Positions 13,007 through 24,707 of a DNA stretch of 64,000 nt are shown here, piece after piece; the stretch's first letter is position 1, and each line of letters starts with the position of its first letter. The stretch spans positions 16,117,609-16,181,608 of the forward strand of contig JASEVX010000011.1 in NCBI GenBank assembly GCA_031761405.1, written 5' to 3'. The stretch comes from Serripes groenlandicus. Lineage: Eukaryota; Mollusca; Bivalvia; Cardiida; Cardiidae. Position numbers and translations under genes: made by a program. The notes under the pieces were generated by a model that made no database searches, had not been told where the DNA came from, and saw nothing but the letters and a program-made list of their open reading frames with translations.

Positions 13007-13502
13007 CTAAACCATTACTTCACATGACTTTTTCAAGGTCGTCTGCTTTACAATCATCAGACAAACAAGTTCAACAATATAGAAAACTGTAGATTTATAT
13101 TGATAAAGAGTTGAAAGTATTGCAGTAAAGGTGAAATTGCTCGTTTTTAGCCATTTCACCTTTTAATGCAATGTTTTCAAAAGACATGTCCAATGGAACA
13201 ATTTCAACATTATAGAAAACTGAAAGATTTATATTGATAAAGAGTTGAAAGTATTGCAGTAAAGGTGAAATTGCTTGTTTTTAGCCATTTCACCTTTTAA
13301 TGCAATGTTTTCAAAAGACATGTCCAATGGAACAATTTTAACATTATAGAAAACTGAAAGATTTATATTGATAAAGAGTTGAAAGTATTGCAGTAAAGGT
13401 GAAATTGCTCGTTTTTAGCCATTTCACCTTTTATTGCAATGTTTTCAAAAGACATGTCCAATGGCTGGTGTCAAATGTCGTCATTGTGAAGTAATGGGTT
13501 AA
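13007..13502 (+). mobile_element. CCCATTACTTC-type TTAA element with triplicated core
   Basis: The left end has ACCATTACTTCACATGACTT after CTAA; the right end is GAAGTAATGGGTTAA (TTAA 13499-13502). The core, containing AGATTTATATTGATAAAGAG and the hairpin arms GGTGAAATTGCTC/AGCCATTTCACCTTT, occurs three times with spacings of 133 and 134 bp (marker GAAAACTG at 13082, 13215 and 13349). A single-core relative is at 62003-62235. Confidence 0.85.
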
Positions 13503-13518
13503 TTGTTAAATAAAGTTG

Positions 13519-13725
13519 TTAACCCTTTCCCTCATACGACAATTCTGCAGTAGACGACTTCGAACGCATTTTGTCAAAACATCTCCATAATTGAATGGAT
13601 AACCTATGACAAAAAGTGGAAAACATTGTGGCAAAAGGAGAAATTGCACGTTTTTGTCACTATGTTTTCAAAAAGCCGTCTGCTGCAGAGGTGTCAGAAA
13701 GCGTCTATATGAGGGAAAGGGTTAA
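13519..13725 (+). mobile_element. TTAA-family MITE, young subfamily, hairpin partly deleted
   Basis: TTAA at both ends (13519-13522, 13722-13725). Left end CCCTTTCCCTCATACGACAA. The hairpin has lost one arm (GAAATTGCACGTTTTTGTCA), shortening the copy to 207 bp. Confidence 0.88.
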
Positions 13726-13805
13726 AGGAGAGATTGCTCATCATGAGCAATTTCACCTTTGGCCGCAACATTTTCGAAAGTCGTCTGCAGGTGGAAAAGG
13801 GTTAA
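13722..13805 (+). mobile_element. internally truncated MITE sharing a TTAA with its neighbour
   Basis: Directly after the previous copy: hairpin GAGATTGCTCATCATGAGCA..., GTCGTCTGCAGGTGG, AAAAGGG and TTAA at 13802-13805. Only the hairpin and a short right arm remain. Confidence 0.7.
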
Positions 13806-13847
13806 AGAAAATGTTGATGGACAATAAACAACACACCGGTGAGCTAA

Positions 13848-14503
13848 AAATCTGCAGCAGTCTACAATATTTGGACAGAAACATGGAAAATGTCTATAAA
13901 TGACAGAATAATCATTGAACTAAACTAAAGTGAAAACATTGTGACATAATGAGCAATTTCTCTTTTCAGAAGTCTGTTTCTGTTTCAGACGCGCCCCTAT
14001 GTGTCTGAATGTAAGAAGGGTTATGTGGGTTTCTCTGTAGCACTACAGTCTCTTACTTAAAAGTCACACCAGATATAAACTGAACTTTGTCACGAATTTT
14101 TGAATCATTTAACCCTTTCCTACATGTATACAACAAATCTGCAGCAGCAACTTTAAAAACATCCCTGCAAAATTGTGGAAAATATCAGTTTAAAAGGAAG
14201 AAAAGTTATTAAATAGACTCATGCATTGTGGCTAATGGAGTAGTTACCAATTATGAGCAATTTCTCCTTTTGACACAATGTTTTCAAAAGCTATCTGCTT
14301 CAGGTGTTAGAAAGCGACGGTTAAATTTAAACCCTTTCCCACACATGACAAATCCGTGGCAGATGACACAATTGTTGAAATCCCCATAAATGAAGAGCTG
14401 AAATTATGAGCAATTTCTTCATTAATTTTTGCTATCATGTTTTCAAAAGTCGTCTGCTGTAGATGTGTCAAAATGTGCATGCAAGTGGGAAAGCACAAGG
14501 TAA
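13848..14503 (+). mobile_element. three worn TTAA-family copies in a row
   Basis: 13848-14023 (no clear TTAA); 14109-14324 (TTAA both ends, left CCCTTTCCTACATGTATACA); 14327-14503 (left CCCTTTCCCACACATGACAA, right GTGGGAAAGCACAAGG). The last two are 2 bases apart. Confidence 0.7.
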
Positions 14504-15531
14504 ACTTAAGGTTTATCTGAAAAAGTTGAGATTTTAATACAGAATTAAAAACATTGTGAGAAAGAGAAATGTGTTCCCTTTCAGCAATTTATCCCTTTCC
14601 ACAAAGTTTTCGAGTGATCAACTGCAGATAATGAAAATTGACTCTAAAGTTTCCAGGAAATTGGTGACATGAGACACTGTAAAAAGGGAGATAACTTAAT
14701 TTTGATTACCATTTGGGCAGTATGCTTATCTCCCATGCTTTACACTTGAGTTGCGAATCATGATCACGCATTGAATGATCGTAATATTTGGTTGAATTCA
14801 TAAAATTAATTTAAAACCAGGGCCTCGTTGTGGACACCAAAATCACCAATTGCAAAAAGAAAATCAAAGTGACGAAAAAACAACAACAGCTTTTTATTGT
14901 TTGTTTAAAAAAATATGACAGAAATCCTATGACTGAAAGATCCATCACATGTAAATCGCAAGCTGTATGTGTAGATAAACAAGGGATATTCAAACAATAT
15001 GCAGACACAGTGTCATGTTATTTTTCATTTTAAATTTCATATAAACACCTAAACTGCTTATCAATAACTAAAATAACTGAATTTCTCACAGCTTTGTAAC
15101 TGTCATTAAATCCAAAGAGAATTACAAAAAGTCTTCGCGAGATATAGTAAAACATCAGTAGGTCAAACACCTTGAAGCAGTCTCTTGGTCCCAACCTAAA
15201 CCATATACTCTGGTTTCCTTTGTGCTTGATCCTAAGCTCAAAAGAAAACTGCCGGGCCGAGGATTAAATGAATCTTCAGACATTGGAAAACATTTAAACT
15301 CTTTTCATTTGATTGCTAATACAAAGTCATGCAAGAAAAGGGTGAAATTAAAGCGTTAGGAACTAAGGATGATCACAATCTTGGAATGCTCTACGAAATT
15401 TCATGTCGTTCTACTCCTGAAAAATTGTTGACTTTCTACTTCAAACTCTGAAACTAACTATATAAAGGCCCCTTTCAGCTGCATTATTTATAGTACAGAT
15501 TAAACAAGTGTAATTGGAATGGGTAAAACAG
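14504..15531. other. no gene; one MITE relic
   Basis: A hairpin relic lies at about 14545-14640. The overlapping open frames at 14811-15033 on both strands are low-complexity (Lys/Phe-rich) and not supported as genes. Confidence 0.45.
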
Positions 15532-15751
15532 TCAACTATCCCACATATAATACGCCATCTGACGCCTTGACAGCGGAAGACTTTTGAAAACATTGTGACA
15601 AAAGGAGAAAATGCTCTTTATGGGCAATTTCTCCTTTTGTCACAATGTTTACATTCAGTAATTGTAATTATCTTTATAGAGCTTGCTATGTTTTGGCCTA
15701 AATATTTTTAAGTCTTCTGCTGTAGTTTTGTTGTATGTGGGAAAGGGTTAA
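15532..15751 (-). mobile_element. TTAA-family MITE
   Basis: Right TTAA at 15748-15751 after GTATGTGGGAAAGGG; the left duplication has drifted to TCAA (15532). Hairpin GAGAAAATGCTC...GGGCAATTTCTCC. Confidence 0.8.
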
Positions 15752-17122
15752 TTCATGTTGTTAGCTGGTTTGCTTTGTTGATTAAGGCAGTGCAAATTGT
15801 TCACATGTTTGTGATATTTGCATGGAAGATGTTTGTTTAAAACAGAAAGATTATTGGACATCATAACAACTACGGGACTGCAAGGGAGTGGACGCTATAA
15901 ATAGCTTATTAGTAAAGGACATTTGTTGTAAGGAATTAAATTGTTGAACATTATGAAAGAGAACCACCAAATGAACAGTCCTGTAAAGTTTAGTTGATAT
16001 TAGTCCCATGATTTAGGAGATATCATTTGAAGCTCATTGTTCATCTTATCCCTTCTCTGATGCCATCTGGTTGCATTGTTTTTCAAGTTATGGCATCTTT
16101 CTCCCTTTCTGATGCTATAGCCACCAAAGTTAAATTTAAATGAAGACCACAGTGCAACAGATAAGCTGCATATTTGCGTAACAAAAATGGTCAAATACAC
16201 AATTAATTGCAAATAAGTGTGTAACAAAAGTCATTTAAATTTTGGGATACTCAACTCATTCTTAAAAACCTGCTTATCAAATAGTTATGTCCCACACAAT
16301 ACTCAATTCAATTCACCAACTTTCTTCCATGTCAAAATCTTGTATAAATTTTGTATACATATTGACAACAGACTTATATGTATAAATCTTGAATAAATTT
16401 TGTGTAGGGAAATATCTGACTTAAGTCAACTGGTAGTTTGCAATGGTCACATGATCAGCAGTCACAGATGAAGTGCTCTCTTTTATAACATCCTGCACAT
16501 CTCGGCAGATTTCAGTACCCTAGTTTGATGGGGATTGTTGAAGAATGCTATTTATAACGAGCCAATCGTTGAAAGGTTCTTTTATAACTATAAGCTGGTG
16601 GCATTTTTGTTGATAACTTTATTTACTTCATCTTGGTTGGGCAAAATGGAAGAAGTGAAAAAGAATTTAATGAGACTTTTAGACCCCTAGACAGTGAATT
16701 AAGATATTAACATGTATGTAAATGTCGACTTTAAAGCTCCTAGTCATTATAAATCGATAAGATAAAACTTAAGATATATGAAGAGGCATATTTTGACGCT
16801 ATTTTTTCTGGATACTTTGTACAGAGACCGGGTGAAGTAAAATATATTTGATAGTCAAGTAAGTCATGTATGTCAGTTTTAACCAATCAATTTGTCTTGA
16901 ACAAATTTTGTAGAACTACTAGTTTGTCAGTCTTACTGTCACTATTTTAAAAGGAACATAACTGCCGAATTCTGAGAAGAATTTTTAAGTTAGGGAATTG
17001 TCATTTTTCTCCCATGTTGATGCCTGAAAGAGCTAAACAGGGCCCTACACATTCAGTGACATTGACCCTTTCAATGTTATCTTGAACTTTATGTTGAACC
17101 TGTATCCAGCGGCTTCAAAAAT
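15752..17122. other. no gene recognised
   Basis: Non-coding, AT-rich. Around 16880-16960 there is worn composite-repeat wording (ACCAATCAATTTGTCTTGAA). Confidence 0.45.
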
Positions 17123-17338
17123 TATTGTTCTCTATCAACAAGCGGTTTAAGAGGTCATAACTTAAAATTTATTAAAATGAAAAGTCACAACAATATACGC
17201 TTCAACACCTTTTCGCAAAGATCAGTCAATTTGTGGAACAAACTTACACGTGAAACAGTAAATGCCAGTTCACTAAATGTGTTTAAATCACTGCTCAACA
17301 AAGAAGATTGGAATGAAAAGAAATTTCACCCATCTTAG
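17123..17338 (+). mobile_element. LINE ORF2 C-terminal fragment, 5'-truncated
   Basis: The frame reads GLRGHNLKFIKMKSHNNIRF, then NTFSQRSVNLWNKLTRETVN, then ASSLNVFKSLLNKEDW, ending at TAG 17336-17338. The pattern RGHxxK...R..FFS.R.VxxWNxLP..VV.A.S...FK..LD..W is the familiar tail after the reverse transcriptase of jockey/CR1/RTE-like LINEs and of many mollusc LINEs. Upstream the frame meets a stop near 17060, and no reverse transcriptase core is present. It is a dead-on-arrival copy; its 3'UTR probably continues for some hundreds of bases but has no clear boundary. Confidence 0.75.
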
Positions 17339-20300
17339 GCGCACAAATGTCGGTTATATATAAAAAAGATTGAGAGAGGTCAATATAAGCTTAGGCTTAA
17401 GATGATGACCTAACATCAAGGTAAAGAGCATTCTAAATTTGTGGGTGGTTCATGTTGTCATTATTCTCGGGTAAGTTTGTACATGTACTAGCAGCAAGTT
17501 AGCAGTAAACAGCGATGTTCTTTGAATTATTACTATTACTATTAGGCTCTCAAACTTAAGAGACTTAAGTGTCTTATATATCATATCAGTCAAGTATTCC
17601 AATTGTGTGATCATCGTAAGTTTCTGTCGTTATTTTTCTCATCCATTTCTGACGTTTATTTGTATAAGCAGTCAACTGAAACTCTTCTGGTGTCCTTGAA
17701 GACTTGAATTCATTCGAGTTCCCGTCGGGTTATTTCTTTTACTACTATGCTCACTTACTACGGATACTCGAGTATATAAAACAGAACAAGCCATGCATTG
17801 TTAAAAATCATACAGTGTTTACTTACGTGATGTAAATAATACTTTTTGAAGAATTGATTTCTGAAATAATTGTGATTCACGTCTTGTCATGAAATGATGT
17901 TTATCTGATTCCGATAGAAACTAGAAACAGATCCATGTAGTTTTACAGACGCTTTCGAATCAAAGGTTATTTCATGCTTAAAGCGCCTAAAAGATTTGAC
18001 TGCATCTCTAATTATTTTGAAAAATCCAATTGGGGCATTGGTTTTAGTGTTTTCGTATAAGAAATGGGAAGGTTCGGGTACCAATTGTTTGCAAGCCTAA
18101 CCAGTCTATCTATAACACTTTACAACTTCCGGTAAGGATTGTATTCACGATCATTTACAGACGGCTCGTTAACTTGTAAGATTCACAGTCCAACGTGTTA
18201 AAAGTCCTAAAACCAATTGGAAATTTTTATCTTAATTCGTTAACACTGATTTTGACCAACTCGGATATTTCCAAATATAGAAATTTACGAGTTAAACCGA
18301 ACAGTTCCGATTACGACATTTTGTTTACGAGTTGAGCCGGGATGACGCGACTGACGTCGGTCGCAGGTGATCAAAGCGCTGACAGGAAGCGGCTACCTGC
18401 AGATCACGGATTATACATTTGGAAATGGATTTACCGAGCCAGAATTCTAACAAAATCTCTTGACAATAGCAATTTGTTATGTCCATTATGTAAAAAAAAT
18501 CATGTGTAGACATCTAATCTACATTTTCTGGTTATTAAAAAACAAAAGAATGGAGGCATCCTTGCCATATTTAAAAGAAATTTAATTAAAACTTTTAAAA
18601 TGAACATTTATTTCATGCAGATATTTGGGGTCCATCTAAGATGAGACAAGAAAGAAAACGGTATTGAATATAATTTATTCAAAAAATAAATAAGCTCAAA
18701 CAGTTCATGTGATATTTATCTTATTTTATCATTTGCTCTAGAAATATTTTTTTGTTTTGATATTTGTCTTTTCATCCAATCAAAATGTAGGAATATCGTA
18801 ACTGCGCTATTAATGTTTTATGGACACAATTTTAGGATACATGGACAGGGAAAATTAGGCGGTTACGCCTTAAATTGTTTTACCAATAATTGTTGATGCC
18901 GTTTATCATTATCATAGAGATATGTTATAATAAGCTATTTACGAGTTATACCTTCTTATACAACAAAACTTAAAATCATCATCTGTTTAAGACTATATTC
19001 CACTTTAAAATATGGCCAAGATATTGAATCCATGAAATAATGATGACAGGTACAAACAAACAATAATCGACTTGCCCTTCGTAATGTACTTCCAATGGGG
19101 TAAACTCCATAATTTACCAGACATCATTTACGAGTCAAACACTGCTTTCCTAACATTTCTGCCATTTTTCAATTGGGTATTTATTCATCCGTTGTAATAC
19201 AACGACGTCACTATATCATGGTGACGTCAAATCTATAAAAAAAAAATGTTATGTTTGTACTCATTTTAAAAGTAGAAAACGAGTGTCATTACACGCAAAT
19301 TATCACAGATCAGATTATTTGTTTTCATTCGTTTATCGAGTAGGTATTATCTTATAATTCTTATGTCTTTGTCTTACATGTCATCTAGAAATATTTTTTG
19401 TATTGAAATTTTCTTTTCATCCAATCAAAACGTTGGCATGACTGCGCTACTTAATCTTTTGAGGACACACTTTTTACTTACAGGGTTAAGGACATTTTAT
19501 ACACATTAATCGCCGGTAGCGCCGTCGATTTGTGTACGCGTTTACAGAAATTAATTTGTCTCTGGAAACCTTAAACAAGAAATATCTTTAAAAAAGATCA
19601 ACGGCGATAATAGACAAAGGAATCAGTTATTTTCCATGAATTATAAAATTTGGGCAATAATCTATGTGTTTACCAAATGCTAATCGGCCATCTCCATCCA
19701 GCTTCAGTTTCTATAAATAGATTATCAAGGTCGAGACTACGCCACATGACTGGAGATTACGAGAAATAATTAATATTTTGCTCTTAAATGTTATATTTCA
19801 TACATTTTCACTGATTTGTTTCACTTAAATTTATTTCTTAAGGAAAACAATTAAAAGTTACTATGCAGAACATTTCATTGTAAAACATTATCTTGTAAAC
19901 TTGTGCCTCTCGTAGGATTGCCAACTTAACTATGAACCAATCAAAACGTTTCATTTCCTTTATTCATTAAATCCAACATTTGATTGGTCTACTATCTAGA
20001 TCATTTGTTTAACATCTAGGTCAAAACTGAGTTTAAATAGCCATCGCCGAAAAAAGACAATATGTAGCTATGTATACATATATATATATACTGCCTTGCT
20101 ATATGTCAAATTACGCCAAATACATCTACGGGCATGCTGATCTACCAAAAAGTCCCAAACAATGCTTTGTTCGCCATCACAAGAATGCATTACGGCCGAG
20201 CATTTCCCCCGCATTTTGTATTAGTTTAGATTCATTGTAAATGTGTATAGGATGCACTGGAAACGATTGATTTGATCACTTTTATTAGTTTGACCTGGGA

Positions 20301-20872
20301 TCACTTAAACGTATTAGTGGCCCAGGTTTGACCTTGTTTGAAAGTGAAAGTAGAGAATGCTAAACACCGGTTTTGTCCGGGCCCGATTTGGTCCAAAAAT
20401 GACGCTTACCATTTTCTCCTGGTAAATTCTTTCTTGCATAAGGCATGGCACACCCGCCATTTTCTTTGGATTGTTTTAAAGCTTAGAGGTTACTCTTTTA
20501 AATTAGATGTGGTGTTCTACATGAGAAACGCTTAGAAAGTGTGACAATTGAGAACTGAAACTGGTCGATTAAGAAGGAATTTATTTGGTTCATTGTAACC
20601 TATAGAGCCAGTATAGGTATCCCATTATACAAATACATCGCTACATAGTGGCTATCGGGTGGACAGACCACTCTACCTCATATTTGTTTTGCCTTTTGCG
20701 AGAAACATCTCATAATTTGTTCTTTATCGGTTAACCGAAATTACCATCACCCCTTTGATAATCACTCTACTTTAATTAATCCAGGATTGTCTCCCTTCTC
20801 ACATAAAACGCAATCCTGAAAAGCATTGCCAATTTATTCATTTCCGTTAGGTGCCATAGCCGGAAGCGTGAG
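17339..20872. other. no gene recognised; one old duplication
   Basis: The segment around 18738-18845 resembles 19385-19490: both have CTAGAAATATTTTTT, then CTTTTCATCCAATCAAAA, then ACTGCGCTA. TTTACGAGT recurs at 18286, 18325, about 18950 and 19128. No exon was recognised upstream of the 14-3-3 gene. This is the longest stretch of the window free of the hairpin MITEs. Confidence 0.5.
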
Positions 20873-20889
20873 TCTGTTTCTTACTTCAG
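20873..20889 (+). other. candidate 3' splice acceptor in the 14-3-3 5'UTR
   Basis: TCTGTTTCTTACTTCAG is a well-formed pyrimidine tract plus CAG, 46 bases before the ATG. It would allow a non-coding first exon upstream, as is common for 14-3-3 genes. No matching donor was identified. If it is used, the locus is not a simple retrocopy. Confidence 0.4.
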
Positions 20890-20935
20890 TTGAGGATATA
20901 TTGGTTGATTTAATCAAAACATTAACGGGGCAAAG

Positions 20936-21676
20936 ATGGAAGACGAAGAACGTACCAAAATGGTTACTAAGGCTAAAATAGCTGAACAAGGTGAGCGATT
21001 CGAGGATATGGCCCAAGTAATGAAAACCTTGGCCAAGAATAGCAATCAATGCGAATTATCGCAAGAAGAGAGGAATCTGCTCTCGGTTGCATACAAGAAT
21101 GTTGTTGGTGCAAAACGATCATCGTGGAGAATGTTTTCCGTTCTTGAGCAAAAGAACCAAGACAAAGATACTAAGAAAACGGAAGTAATCACAGAGTATC
21201 GAAAGATAGTTGAACAAGAATTAGATGACACCTGCGACGACGTGCTCGACTTGTTGGAAAATCACCTGTTAAAGAACGCTACAAAGGACGAAAGTAACGT
21301 TTTCTACTTGAAGATGAAGGGCGATTATTACAGATACAAGGCTGAATACAAGGATGGAACTGGAGATACAAAAACTGTTGAGCAGAGTGAACAAGCATAC
21401 AATGAAGCAATGCAACTCGCCAAAGGATCAATGGCGCCCACTCATCCAAATAGACTTGGCCTTGCTTTAAATTATTCTGTTTTCCGATATGAAATTCAGA
21501 ATGCACCCGATAAGGCTTGTCATCTCGCAAAGGAAGCTTTTGATGATGCAATTGCAGAATTGGATTCGTTGGATCAAGAATCCTATAAAGACAGTACCTT
21601 AATAATGCAATTACTGCGGGATAATCTTACTTTGTGGACATCTGACAGTCAACAAGAAGAACAGACTGAAAATTAA
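20936..21676 (+). CDS. 14-3-3 family protein (246 aa, complete, single coding exon)
   Basis: 14-3-3 proteins are cytosolic dimeric adaptors that bind phosphoserine/phosphothreonine motifs on client proteins. Both family signatures are seen: [20 protein letters not shown] (residues 46-65) and [20 protein letters not shown] near the C-terminus. The phosphate-binding set is complete: K54, R61, R133 and Y134 match K49, R56, R127 and Y128 of the zeta isoform, and N179 lies in the [10 protein letters not shown] helix. Length (246 aa) and the acidic tail QQEEQTEN are normal. The ATG has a good context (AAAG before, G after). Divergent points are HPNRLG where most have HPIRLG, and VFRYEI where most have VFYYEI. 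The coding region is uninterrupted, although many animal 14-3-3 genes have introns, so this may be a retrocopy or a lineage-specific duplicate. No frameshift or stop breaks it. No canonical AATAAA was found in the 380 bases before the next transposon. Confidence 0.96.
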   Translation: MEDEERTKMVTKAKIAEQGERFEDMAQVMKTLAKNSNQCELSQEERNLLSVAYKNVVGAKRSSWRMFSVLEQKNQDKDTKKTEVITEYRKIVEQELDDTCDDVLDLLENHLLKNATKDESNVFYLKMKGDYYRYKAEYKDGTGDTKTVEQSEQAYNEAMQLAKGSMAPTHPNRLGLALNYSVFRYEIQNAPDKACHLAKEAFDDAIAELDSLDQESYKDSTLIMQLLRDNLTLWTSDSQQEEQTEN

Positions 21677-22064
21677 TTAAATTGACAATTTAGCACATCT
21701 ATACTTGTAACTGCTTGTTTCTGAAAACAGTGTTAAGCTAACATAACTGTGACTGCAATTTGTTTGAGCTGGCATTTTGAACAAAACATGCTTGAATGTG
21801 AATCGGCAAAGACTAATTCAGCTTGTCTGTTTTACTTCTAACTAAACAGAAATCGAAAGGAACATTTGCCAAAGATGAGCATGGGCAGTTGCTGATGGCG
21901 CGAGCGCTATGTTGTCATCATGTAAGAACGGAAAGGAGTCCACCATTACAGTGTTGAAGGGTTTTTAGTTTCCTGTTTAGACTAATTTCTTGTGATATTC
22001 ACATTTATACAATGTTATGCTGTTTAATATTAATTTCCCTCCTAATGCTTGTTGTCCATGTCCT
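21677..22064 (+). other. 3' flank of the 14-3-3 gene
   Basis: Probable 3'UTR and flank. No canonical AATAAA was seen before the MITE at 22065. Confidence 0.4.
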
Positions 22065-22235
22065 TTAACCCTTTCCCATTTGACACATCTGATGCAAACC
22101 ACTTCGAAAACATCTAGAGTAAACTATGGAACTTCTCTGTAAATGAAAATATTGGATAGAGTTGAAAATTAACGCAAAAGGAGCAATTTTACTTTGCCAC
22201 AATATTTTCAAAAGACTGCATAAAGGGAAGGGTTA
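22065..22235 (+). mobile_element. TTAA-family MITE, internally deleted
   Basis: TTAA at 22065-22068, left end CCCTTTCCCATTTGACACAT. The right arm is shortened to AAAAGACTGCATAAAGGGAA. The right duplication is TTAG. Confidence 0.7.
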
Positions 22236-22352
22236 GTTGTATGTTGTGCTTAAGATTTTGTCAACAAGTCTATAGACTGTAAGTATGTTAAATCAGGGAT
22301 ACAAAGCATCAACCTACAACAATCAATTCAAGCTCAATATTTACCTTTACTC

Positions 22353-22556
22353 CTAACCCTTTCCTACATAAAGATGCTTTCTGAAGCCTCTGCAGCAGAC
22401 AGGATTTTGAAATAATTGTGGCAAGAGGCGACATTAACTCACAATGATTTCAACTCTTCATAATTCATACTATCATTTATAGAGAATTTCTTTATTTTGG
22501 ACTTGATAGTTTCAAAGTTGTCTGCTGCAGATATTCTGTATGTGGGAAAGAGTTAA
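22353..22556 (-). mobile_element. TTAA-family MITE, hairpin lost
   Basis: CTAA at 22353 and TTAA at 22553-22556. Left end CCCTTTCCTACATAAAGATG; right end GTATGTGGGAAAGAG. The centre is reduced to GACATTAACTCACAATGATT. Confidence 0.75.
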
Positions 22557-23505
22557 GAAATAGATAGAACATGATCTGTTTATATTATTTTAAATGGAGA
22601 AAATTCAGCCTTTTTATTTTTTTTGGGAACGTTTTCTACTCGTGATTGTTTTTCTCTGCCTCGGGAGATAATGATAATGTCATCCAAACAAGATAAAAAC
22701 AATGTAGCAGCCAGCTTTTTTAGTTATAAAAATAATTCATTCAAGAATGTTACTACTTTCTGGAGATATAAATGATTATAACAATTTAAGTCCAACATTC
22801 TAGGGGGACAGAGGAAGGTCTGTGTATTATATTTCTTTGGCTGCAACAAGTTTGTTTTTTTATGATGAATTTGAGTAACTGTTTGTAAAAAAAAAAATAT
22901 AAAAGTTTTTTATGTGATCTCCTTCCTTTGCTCTTGATGTTGTTACTTTTAGGTACTGGATAGTCATTAAATTAGTTATATTGACTCCAAGTACTTAAGA
23001 AATGTTACAATACATTAAATTGGTACATTTCGAATGTATTTTAGTTTCTTTCTAGCATAACTCGTTTTATTTTTCCTGTTCACAATAGATAAAAATTATT
23101 TGGATTTATGAACTTTAACAATTATCAGGGCAAGATATCAACAGCAGCAATTTTTTAAACATTGTTGCAAAGGAAGAAACAGTTTATCATGAGCAATTTA
23201 TCCTTTTGCCACAATACTTTCAAAAAGGTAGCCAGAGTTTGACTTAAAGCAAACTCCTTCCCAATATTGGTTTTCGACACTTCGTCTATCTTTTTGCATA
23301 TTTTTAACATTTATCTGATGCAACATTTTTTTCATTTGGCTAGAACACACAAGCAGCCAATCAAGTTTCAAAATAGAGAGAGGAATTTGCAACTGAGAGC
23401 TAATTCAGTAATTGTGATTGAAAAAGATCACTTTTAATAGGCATTTGTTAATTTTTGTGGGAAAGCAACGTTGAATACATTGTGAGCACATCTTGTTTCA
23501 AGATT
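22557..23505. other. no gene; one MITE relic
   Basis: A hairpin core relic is at about 23145-23220 (GTTTATCATGAGCAATTTAT). Nothing else was recognised. Confidence 0.45.
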
Positions 23506-23741
23506 TTAACCCTTTCCCACTTAAACAATTCTGCAGCAGACAACTTTGGAAACGTTTAGGTAGAGATATTTAAAACCTCTATAAATGAAAGTATATATTT
23601 AATGAATAAAGTTGAAAACATTGTACCAAAAGCATAAATTGCTTTGCCTCATGATGAGCAATTTCTCCTTTTGCAAGAATGTTTTAAACAATTGTGTCCT
23701 GCAGGTTCATCAAAATGTGCCTGCAAGTTGGAAAGGGTTAA
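23506..23741 (+). mobile_element. TTAA-family MITE
   Basis: TTAA at 23506-23509 and 23738-23741. Left end CCCTTTCCCACTTAAACAAT; right end CTGCAAGTTGGAAAGGG. Confidence 0.85.
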
Positions 23742-24491
23742 AACCAATGTCTTACTTAACTGTAACTTGTTCAATCTTAGACTGCTAGGTAGAATCTTAT
23801 CTCGCGCAAATAGAATATTTGTTATTCAACTTATTATTGTTATAAGCTCACCTGAGCACAAAGTGCTCAAGACTAGCTATTCTGATCACCATGTGTCTGG
23901 CATCATCAACGATTTCTTAAAACAGCAACTCTTTAACCATCAGATCCATTACAGAAATGGTTCTTTTTTTGATGCAGCTCAAAAAATTATATTCACAATT
24001 TTCGTTAAGGAGGAACATTTGATATGTTAGTTTTGCTCCCCTGGGCCCACTACCAGAGATTTGCCCTTGACCTGTCAGACCCCAAGCGTGGTCGTTAACT
24101 TTTCTCATTTGATCTGTTACAACAAAACATTTTGACCACCCTGCTGATATCAAGAGAGTTTAGCAGAATTGTTCCTTAAGTCACCCTCTACAAATATTGT
24201 TCAAGCCATATTGATTGAAAACATGGCCACAATGCGGCATCAAAAAGAGGGTAAAATGACAAACCATCGAAAGCTCTTCTGCTCTGAAACTCCATTTAGT
24301 AGTTCAAGATAATTTGGCAGAAATGTTCCTGAAGTTGACCCTCTATTTAAATTATCAAGACGGTGGATATGTTGATATGGCTCTATGGGATTAGGACTTT
24401 GTGCACTCTCAATGCAGATTCACTGTTATTGGGAAAGCTGTAAGATACATTGATCAGAATAATTGAATGACCTGTAAATATTGATCTTGTG
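23742..24491. repeat. worn composite repeat (D-type)
   Basis: It starts near 23847 with AGCTCACCTGAGCACAAAGT and continues with TTGTTCAAGCCATATTGATT and AAAACATGGCCACAATGCGG, as in the better copies at 27292 and 44632. The open frames here are chance frames in the repeat. Confidence 0.6.
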
Positions 24492-24707
24492 TTAACTCTC
24501 GCCAACATACGATAATTCAGCAGCAGGCACCTTTGAAAATATGTAGATACAACCATATTGAAACTCTTTAAATATAGTTGAAAACATTTGGCTAAAGGAG
24601 AAGTTACTCATTATGAGCTATTTCTCGTTTTGCCACACTGTTTTCAAAAGGCGTCGGCTGAATGCAGCAGAGGTGTCGGAAAGCCTCTGTATGTGGTATA
24701 AGGTTAA
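24492..24707 (+). mobile_element. TTAA-family MITE
   Basis: TTAA at 24492-24495 and 24704-24707. Worn ends (CTCTCGCCAACATACGATAA; TGTGGTATAAGG) but a clear hairpin and GCAGCAGAGGTGTCGGAAAG. Confidence 0.8.

Noticed and set aside
18342..18509. 55-codon plus frame ending in NLLCPLCKKNHV
   Set aside because: The CxxC...H half-motif hints at a zinc-binding remnant of a transposon, but there is no second half, no homologue I can name and no supporting context.
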